This document shows, in pieces, positions 15,089 to 19,711 of a stretch of DNA of 19,711 bases. The translations under genes and the position numbers were made by a program. This DNA is from Burkholderiales bacterium (GTDB lineage: Bacteria > Pseudomonadota > Gammaproteobacteria > Burkholderiales > SHXO01), in assembly GCA_026125625.1 (NCBI GenBank), contig JAHCKU010000014.1, positions 1 to 19,711 on the forward strand, in the 5' to 3' direction. How positions within the stretch are numbered: position 1 is the stretch's first letter; every line of letters starts with the position of its first letter. The notes beneath the pieces were generated by a model, which saw only the letters and a program-made list of their open reading frames with translations, did not search any database and was not told the DNA's origin.

Positions 15089-16028
15089 AGGCGAACTTCT
15101 CGCGCAGCGCCGCTGCGATCTGATCGATCGCCTGTGCGCCGGCATCGATGGCGCCGGCCATGGTGACGAAGCCATGAATGACGCCGGGGTAGCAGGTGTA
15201 GTGCGCAGGGACCCCCTCCATGCGCAGGCGCTGCGCGTACGCCTGGCCTTCGTCCAGCAGCGGGTCGTGACTGGCGGTGATGATCAATACAGGCGGAAGA
15301 TCGGCCAGGGATTTCGCCAGCAGCGGCGAGGCACGCCAGTCGCCTGCATCATCCGGCCGTTCGAGATACTGCCCGGCAAAGTAGCGCATGCGCTCGGCGG
15401 TGAGCAGATAGCCGGTGCCCAGCGTGCGATAGGACGCACTGCCCATGCCCAGGTCGGTCACCGGATAGAGCAGGACCTGCAGCGCCATGCGCGGTCCGCC
15501 ATGGTCGCGGAAGTGAAGCGCAGCGACCGCCACCAGATTGCCGCCGGCGCTATCGCCTGCGGCCGCAATGCGGTTGCGATCGATATGCAGGCCGGCTGCG
15601 TGCTGCGCGACATGGCGCAGCACCGCGATGGCATCGTCGACTGCGGCGGGGAAGCGATGCTCGGGGGCAAGACGATAGTCGACGGCGATCACGCTGCAAT
15701 GCGCGCGGTTGCATAGTGCCCGGCACAGGCGATCGTGACTGTCGAGATTGCCGAATACCCAGCCGCCGCCGTGAAAGAACACCAGCGCCGGCAGCTGGGC
15801 GTCATCGGCTGCCCCTGCAGGTCGATAGATTCGCACCGGCACCGGGCCGCCGGGCCCTGGAACCTGGGAGTCATCCACCCGCCCCACTGCTTCCTCGGGA
15901 GCGAGGAAGCCGGCGCGCGCCTGCAGGAACTGCGCGCGTGCCTGCGCCAGCGGAATCTGGTCGGGCGGCGACAGATTCATGCGCGCGAAGGCGTCGAGGA
16001 CGGCTTGCACCTGAGGATGCAGGATCAT
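15087..16028 (-). CDS. Alpha/beta hydrolase, HSL-type esterase/lipase (acetyl-hydrolase-like)
   Basis: This 313-residue esterase belongs to the hormone-sensitive-lipase group. The oxyanion motif HGGG is at 86-89, nucleophile S160 is in GDSAGGN, and the acid D255 (SHDPLLDEG) and H285 (VIHGF) complete the triad. YRLAPEHRFPAAVDD (118-132) is a hallmark of the group. There is no signal peptide, so it is cytoplasmic. Such enzymes hydrolyse short to medium acyl esters; the true substrate is unknown. The ATG at 16028 gives the typical N-terminal cap helix (MILHPQVQAVLDAF). The frame remains open upstream to 16136 but would add an atypical sequence. It lies downstream of the EamA gene on the same strand after a 154-bp gap. 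Confidence 0.93.
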   Translation of the reverse strand: MILHPQVQAVLDAFARMNLSPPDQIPLAQARAQFLQARAGFLAPEEAVGRVDDSQVPGPGGPVPVRIYRPAGAADDAQLPALVFFHGGGWVFGNLDSHDRLCRALCNRAHCSVIAVDYRLAPEHRFPAAVDDAIAVLRHVAQHAAGLHIDRNRIAAAGDSAGGNLVAVAALHFRDHGGPRMALQVLLYPVTDLGMGSASYRTLGTGYLLTAERMRYFAGQYLERPDDAGDWRASPLLAKSLADLPPVLIITASHDPLLDEGQAYAQRLRMEGVPAHYTCYPGVIHGFVTMAGAIDAGAQAIDQIAAALREKFA

Positions 16029-16102
16029 GGTCGGGTCTGCCCGAGTCGATAAAAGTGCGAGGAGTATGGCATGCCCGCGCAGTAATTTTGCAGCCGCCTG
16101 TC

Positions 16103-16182
16103 GAAGCGATTCGACGAGTTCGACTCGTAGCGGCACTCGTTCATGTCGCGGAATGCTTCGTGCGCGACTCGTGCAGAGCTTC
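16103..16182 (-). repeat. Possible third hairpin element after the EamA gene, upstream of the esterase
   Basis: GAAGC (16103-16107) and ACGAGT (16114-16119) are complementary to GCTTC (16178-16182) and ACTCGT (16167-16172), giving an interrupted stem of about 11 bp with a 47-nt loop. ACTCGT also occurs at 16123-16128 and 16135-16140, and ACGAGT-TCG-ACTCGT at 16114-16128 is itself a perfect inverted repeat. Read on the minus strand the 5' arm begins GAAGCTCTGCAC, close to the mgtE-leader arm (GAAGCTCCGAAC), but the TGCGCGTTGCCT core is missing. It starts directly at the EamA stop, so it may simply be that gene's terminator. Confidence 0.35.
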
Positions 16183-17070
16183 CTAACCGCTGCGCTCGCC
16201 GCGTGCGGCGAGGAAGATACCGCACAGCAGGAGCGCGAAGCCGATGAACTGCAGCGTGCCGAAGGTCTCGTCGAAGATCATCCAGGCCAGCACCGCGGAG
16301 CCGATCGGCTCTCCGAGGATCGCCAGGGCGACGAAGGGTGCGGACAGATGACGCAGCGCGTAGTTGAACGCGGTGTGTCCCAGCAGCTGCGGACCGAGTG
16401 CCAGTGCGATCATCAGCAGCCATGCCAATGTGCTGTATCCGGACAGCGGCGTGCGCGTGACGATGAGTGCCACGCACAACAGGATCGCCGCGCTGCCATA
16501 GGCCAGCACGACATAGGGAAGCAGCGCCAGCCGATGGCGCAATGCGCGGCCGGCCAGCAGGTAGCCGGACGCGGCGATGGCGCCGAGCAACGCCAGGGTA
16601 TTGCCGAGCAATGGCTGGCGTCCGGCGTCCATGCCTTTGGTATCAGCTACGAAAGTGACCAGTGTTCCGGCCAGCGACAGGCCGATGCCGAGAAGTGTTC
16701 CGCTGCGCGGCTTCTCCCTCAGCAGCAGTGCGGCAGCGAGTGCGACCCACAGCGGGTTGGTGGTGACCAGGATGGTGCTGCTGGCCACCGAGGTATGCTG
16801 CAACGATTCGATCCAGGACCAGAAGTGAATCGCCAGCATGCCGCCGGCCAGCAGCGCGAGCAGCAGGGTGCGCCCGCGCAGGTTGCCCAGATCCGGCAGC
16901 GCCGTACGCAGCGCGAACGGCAGCAGCACCAGGGCAGCGATCCCCAGGCGCATCGTCGCGATGGCGAGGGAACTGACGCCTTCCGCCTGGGCCAGGCGGA
17001 TCAGGATCGAGGCAGTCGAGACGATGACTACGCCGGCACCCAGAACGAGCAGCGGCGGCAGCGGACGCAT
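16183..17070 (-). CDS. EamA/DMT family transporter
   Basis: The 295-residue inner-membrane protein has about ten hydrophobic segments arranged as two EamA repeats (about 8-120 and 150-285). Typical features are the SILIRLAQAEGVSSLAIATMRL entry region, the end of repeat one (TTNPLWVALAAALLLREKPRSGTLLG), and repeat two ending AILGEPIGSAVLAWMIFDETFG-QFIG. EamA proteins export amino acids or other metabolites, or act as multidrug exporters; specificity cannot be inferred. The ATG lies only 8 nt from the edge of a MITE-like element, so the gene's original upstream region has been displaced and its promoter may now be inside or across that element. No good Shine-Dalgarno sequence is visible. Confidence 0.92.
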   Translation of the reverse strand: MRPLPPLLVLGAGVVIVSTASILIRLAQAEGVSSLAIATMRLGIAALVLLPFALRTALPDLGNLRGRTLLLALLAGGMLAIHFWSWIESLQHTSVASSTILVTTNPLWVALAAALLLREKPRSGTLLGIGLSLAGTLVTFVADTKGMDAGRQPLLGNTLALLGAIAASGYLLAGRALRHRLALLPYVVLAYGSAAILLCVALIVTRTPLSGYSTLAWLLMIALALGPQLLGHTAFNYALRHLSAPFVALAILGEPIGSAVLAWMIFDETFGTLQFIGFALLLCGIFLAARGERSG

Positions 17071-17078
17071 TGCGCTCG

Positions 17079-17245
17079 CAGGCTACTGAAAAACTACTGC
17101 GCGGAGTTGATACGGGGTTGCGCGGTGCTCGGAATCCTCATGTATTGCCATATACATTCCGGCTCCTGCACCCAATTATCCAAAACATAGGGGGCACCCC
17201 GCCTGAATCCCTGAGTCCCGCTCGCTACGTTTTTTCAACAGCCTG
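17079..17245. mobile_element. MITE-like non-autonomous element with terminal inverted repeats
   Basis: The left end CAGGCTACTGAAAAAC (17079-17094) is an inverted copy of the right end (17229-17245), which reads CAGGCTGTTGAAAAAAC on the other strand; 13 of the first 15 positions agree. The 167-bp body has no open frame of a useful length. It has a hairpin ATGTAT-TGCCAT-ATACAT at 17140-17157 and is less GC-rich in its centre than the neighbouring genes. Such CAGGCTGTTGAAAAA-type ends are familiar to me from insertion sequences, so the element may be mobilised by an IS elsewhere in the genome. No clear target duplication is visible. It sits between the DUF1178 stop and the EamA start. Confidence 0.7.
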
Positions 17246-17674
17246 TTAGTGCAGTTTGTCTTTGGGCAACACCGGCACCGGCAGCGCGAACACGTCGATG
17301 CCTTCTTCCTGCAGCTCTTTCGTGTCCTGCATCGTTGCCTGCCCCCGGATCGCGCGCTGCGGTGCCTCCTTGTAGTGGATGGCGCGCGCTTCCTCGGTGA
17401 ATCGTTCGCCCACGTCCTCGGTATTCTGCAGGACGAACTCGACGAACTTCTTGCGCATGGTCTCCATCAGCTCGGGATTGGCCATCACCGCCTGGCTCTG
17501 GTCGCCACCGCCGGTTTGTACGTAGGGTGCCGAGGGCTGCTTCTGGACGGTCGATGAGCCGCACATCGGACAGGCGAGCTGGCCGGCCTGGTGTTGATGC
17601 GAAAACGCCTCCGGTGAAGTGAACCAGCCTTCGAAACGATGCGCGTTCTCGCACAACAAATCGTAAACGATCAT
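17246..17674 (-). CDS. DUF1178 family zinc-ribbon-like protein
   Basis: This 142-residue protein opens with the family signature MIVYDLLCENAHRFEGWF. C8 with C35 and C38 (ACPMCGS) forms a likely zinc site, and H12 may also contribute. The C-terminal half carries the conserved pattern VEFVLQNTEDVGERFTEEARAIHYKEAPQRAIRGQAT, followed by EEGIDVFALPVPVLPKDKLH. Function of DUF1178 is not established; it is cytoplasmic and common in alpha-, beta- and gammaproteobacteria. I start at the ATG at 17674, after a purine-rich AAGAAGAG, because homologues begin MI-YDL. The stop codon TAA directly abuts the MITE, so the native 3' end may have been altered, although LPKDKLH looks like a normal C-terminus. Confidence 0.92.
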   Translation of the reverse strand: MIVYDLLCENAHRFEGWFTSPEAFSHQHQAGQLACPMCGSSTVQKQPSAPYVQTGGGDQSQAVMANPELMETMRKKFVEFVLQNTEDVGERFTEEARAIHYKEAPQRAIRGQATMQDTKELQEEGIDVFALPVPVLPKDKLH

Positions 17675-17823
17675 GATTTTTCTCTTCTTGGGTCTCCCCG
17701 AGAGTCTAGTGGGGACTGGCCGCGGGGACAAGCGGTCAACCCCTTGTTCTGGTTACCACACTGTGAACGAGTGGCGCTTTATCCGGTTTACGGGGAGCAT
17801 GAACTGTCACATCATCCTCACCC

Positions 17824-19077
17824 ATGCATACGATCGAATCGGGTGAACAGCGTCTGCGTCGCATGCAATGGGTCGCCACGGCAATGCTGCTCGCGGTCGC
17901 GGCGACCTACGTGATGGCGCGCATGTACGAGCCGGCGCATCCGCTGATCGGCTATGTGCGCGCCTTCTGCGAGGCTGCCATGGTCGGCGGTCTGGCGGAC
18001 TGGTTCGCCGTCACCGCGCTGTTCCGTCACCCGCTCGGTGTGCCGCTCCCGCATACGGCGATCGTGCCGCGCAACAAGGACCGCATCGGTCGCACGCTGG
18101 GCGAATTCGTCGAGCGCAATTTCCTGTCGGCGGAAGTGGTGAGCGCACGGCTCGCCGAGATCGACTTCGCCGGCATTGCGGCGCGCTGGCTGGCGGACAG
18201 TGGCCGTTCCGGACCGGTGGTCGCGCGCATCGCACAGTTCCTCCCGCGACTGATGGATGCCGTGGGCGACGAGCCGGGGCGGCATTTCCTGCGACAGCAC
18301 CTGGCGGCCACGCTCGGGCGCATCGAGTTCGCGCCACTCGCCGCCAATGTGCTGGAGGTTCTCACCGCCAACGATCGGCATCAGCGGCTGGTGGACGAAG
18401 CGCTGGTGCAGGCGCATCGCTTCCTGCAGGAGGCGGAACCCGAGATCCGCGTGCGCGTGCGCGAGAAGACCGCCTGGCTGTGGCAGAAGCTGGGTGTGGA
18501 TGACGCCATCTCCGATCGTCTCATTCGTGCTGCCGAGGAGGCACTGGCCGAGATCGGCGCCGATCCGCGTCACGCCTGGCGCCAGCGCTTCAGCGCGATG
18601 GTGGCGGAATACATCCAGGCGCTGCGCGAATCACCCGAATATCGCGAACGCGCAGAGCGCCTCAAGCACACGCTGCTGGAGCATCCCCTGATCGGTGAAT
18701 ACCTCGGGCAGGTGTGGGAGCGTTTGCGCGAACGCATTGGCGAGAGCGCGGCAGCACCCGACTCTCGCCTGCATGCCAGCTTGCAGAGTGCGGTGCAGGG
18801 ACTGGGCAAGGCCTTGCTGGAGGACGAGGCGGTGACCGAAGCACTGAATCAGTGGCTGCGCACGGCGCTGGCGGATGTGGTGCAACACCGGCGCAGTGCC
18901 GTGCGCAGCCTGATCGCCGACACCGTGCGCAGATGGGATGCCGCCACGCTTTCGGAGCGCATCGAGCACGCCATCGGCCGCGATCTGCAGTACATCCGCG
19001 TCAACGGCACCATCATCGGCGGACTGGTGGGCGTGGGCATCCATGCCTTGTCCGGCTTGCTGCCCTCGTTTGCCTGA
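17824..19077 (+). CDS. DUF445 family membrane protein
   Basis: The 417-residue protein has the DUF445 hallmarks. A first membrane helix (about 16-33) precedes GGLADWFAVTALFRHPLG and PHTAIVPRNKDRIG (55-90). A long helical, charged region (about 90-380) follows, and a C-terminal membrane helix in NGTIIGGLVGVGIHALSGLLP (394-414). The layout suggests an inner-membrane protein with a large helical domain on one side. Function is unknown in the family. It is divergent from DUF1178 across a 149-bp gap that contains CCCC/GGGG inverted stretches near 17695-17720 but no promoter I would assert. The DNA ligase gene follows 5 nt later, so the two are probably co-transcribed. Confidence 0.9.
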   Translation: MHTIESGEQRLRRMQWVATAMLLAVAATYVMARMYEPAHPLIGYVRAFCEAAMVGGLADWFAVTALFRHPLGVPLPHTAIVPRNKDRIGRTLGEFVERNFLSAEVVSARLAEIDFAGIAARWLADSGRSGPVVARIAQFLPRLMDAVGDEPGRHFLRQHLAATLGRIEFAPLAANVLEVLTANDRHQRLVDEALVQAHRFLQEAEPEIRVRVREKTAWLWQKLGVDDAISDRLIRAAEEALAEIGADPRHAWRQRFSAMVAEYIQALRESPEYRERAERLKHTLLEHPLIGEYLGQVWERLRERIGESAAAPDSRLHASLQSAVQGLGKALLEDEAVTEALNQWLRTALADVVQHRRSAVRSLIADTVRRWDAATLSERIEHAIGRDLQYIRVNGTIIGGLVGVGIHALSGLLPSFA

Positions 19078-19082
19078 CCGGC

Positions 19083-19711
19083 ATGACCGCGCTGAGCGAG
19101 CTCGTCACGACGTCCGAACGCGTGAGTGCGACCGCCAGCCGGCTGGAGAAGATCGCGTTGCTGGCGCAGCTCCTGCGGCGCCTGCAGGCGGACGAAGTGG
19201 AAATCGCCGTGTCCTATCTGACCGGGGATACCGGGCACGCGCGTCTTGGGGTAGGTCCGGCGAGCGTGTTCGTTGCCGTTGCGCCGCGTGCCGGCGGCGA
19301 GTCCCCCGGCCTGCTGCAGGTGCACACGGCCCTGGCCGAGCTGGGCGGCATCGCCGGTGCGGGCGCGGTGGTGCGGCGCAAGCAGCGGCTCGGACAGCTG
19401 CTTGCGCTGGCGAGCGATGACGAGCAGGCGTTCCTGCGCCGGCTGCTGCTTGGAGAACTGCGTCAAGGTGCGCTGGAAGGCGTCATGCTGGAAGCGATCG
19501 CACATGCCGCAGACCTGCCGGTGAGTGCGGTGCGGCGCGCGGCACTGGTCGGCGGCGGGCTGCCGGCGGTGGCCCACGCTGCCCTGAGCGAAGGCGGCGC
19601 GGGCCTGCAGCGCTTCGCCCTGACCCTGTTCCGGCCGCTGCTGCCGATGCTCGCCCAGCCCGCCGCCGACGTCGGCGAAGCCCTCGAGGTGCTCGGCACC
19701 GCGGCGCTGGA
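19083..19711 (+). CDS. ATP-dependent DNA ligase, N-terminal part (cut by window end)
   Basis: The frame from the ATG at 19083 stays open to the window edge (209 complete codons). The visible part is the N-terminal DNA-binding region of a LigB-type ATP-dependent DNA ligase of the kind known from mycobacteria and other actinobacteria. LEKIALLAQLLRRLQADEV, IAVSYLTGDTGHARLGVGPA, LLLGELRQGALEGVM (121-135) and the region up to LFRPLLPMLAQPAADVGEAL are the recognisable blocks. The adenylation lysine motif would follow just after the window end. The protein seals nicks in duplex DNA with ATP; proteobacteria normally rely on NAD-dependent LigA, so this is probably an accessory repair ligase. No Shine-Dalgarno sequence is seen, so coupling to DUF445 is likely. 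Confidence 0.88.
   Translation, partial: MTALSELVTTSERVSATASRLEKIALLAQLLRRLQADEVEIAVSYLTGDTGHARLGVGPASVFVAVAPRAGGESPGLLQVHTALAELGGIAGAGAVVRRKQRLGQLLALASDDEQAFLRRLLLGELRQGALEGVMLEAIAHAADLPVSAVRRAALVGGGLPAVAHAALSEGGAGLQRFALTLFRPLLPMLAQPAADVGEALEVLGTAAL

Overview
The window is about 19.7 kb of GC-rich DNA (roughly two thirds G+C by eye) with short gaps between genes, no rRNA or tRNA that I could recognise, and no phage or conjugation genes. The MetH activation domain, MgtE with a Pseudomonas-like N-terminus, the MsrP/MsrQ pair and the PlpD-type patatin autotransporter all point to a gammaproteobacterium, perhaps from the Steroidobacter/Nevskiales/Xanthomonadales side. That placement is inference from gene content, not a phylogeny.

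Layout. Bases 1-6719 (+) form a close-packed run: the 3' part of metH, which carries an apparent single-base frameshift; a phytanoyl-CoA-dioxygenase-like enzyme; a secreted gluzincin metallopeptidase; a small DUF486 membrane protein; an amidase-signature hydrolase; an unrecognised exported protein; and an exported DUF4440/NTF2-fold protein. A 307-bp gap follows. It holds a strong GC hairpin just after the last gene and a long leader hairpin before mgtE (+, Mg2+ channel). msrP and msrQ (+, periplasmic methionine sulfoxide repair) come next. On the minus strand, converging on msrQ, lie a patatin/beta-barrel autotransporter, a VOC-family protein and a membrane-anchored unknown. Alanine dehydrogenase (+) is divergent from the latter and converges on an HSL-type esterase (-), with a GC-rich hairpin between them. 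Further minus-strand genes are an EamA exporter and a DUF1178 zinc-ribbon protein, separated by a 167-bp MITE-like element. The window ends with a DUF445 membrane protein (+) and the 5' part of an ATP-dependent DNA ligase (+), which runs off the end.

Most protein genes are ordinary. The most unusual signals are non-coding. The hairpin in the mgtE leader and a hairpin upstream of the VOC/patatin genes are related in sequence: they share a 12-nt core, match at 28 of 37 ungapped positions in the 5' half and at 15 of 20 in the 3' arm. They also sit at similar distances (about 55-65 nt) upstream of a start codon in the same orientation. A weaker third candidate lies upstream of the esterase gene. 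This may be an undescribed dispersed hairpin or cis-regulatory RNA family. Other points of interest are the metH frameshift, the MITE whose edge abuts the DUF1178 stop codon, a metallopeptidase with a shortened HExxH-to-Glu spacing, and an actinobacterial-LigB-like DNA ligase in a proteobacterial context. No coherent new multi-gene defence or metabolic system is evident.
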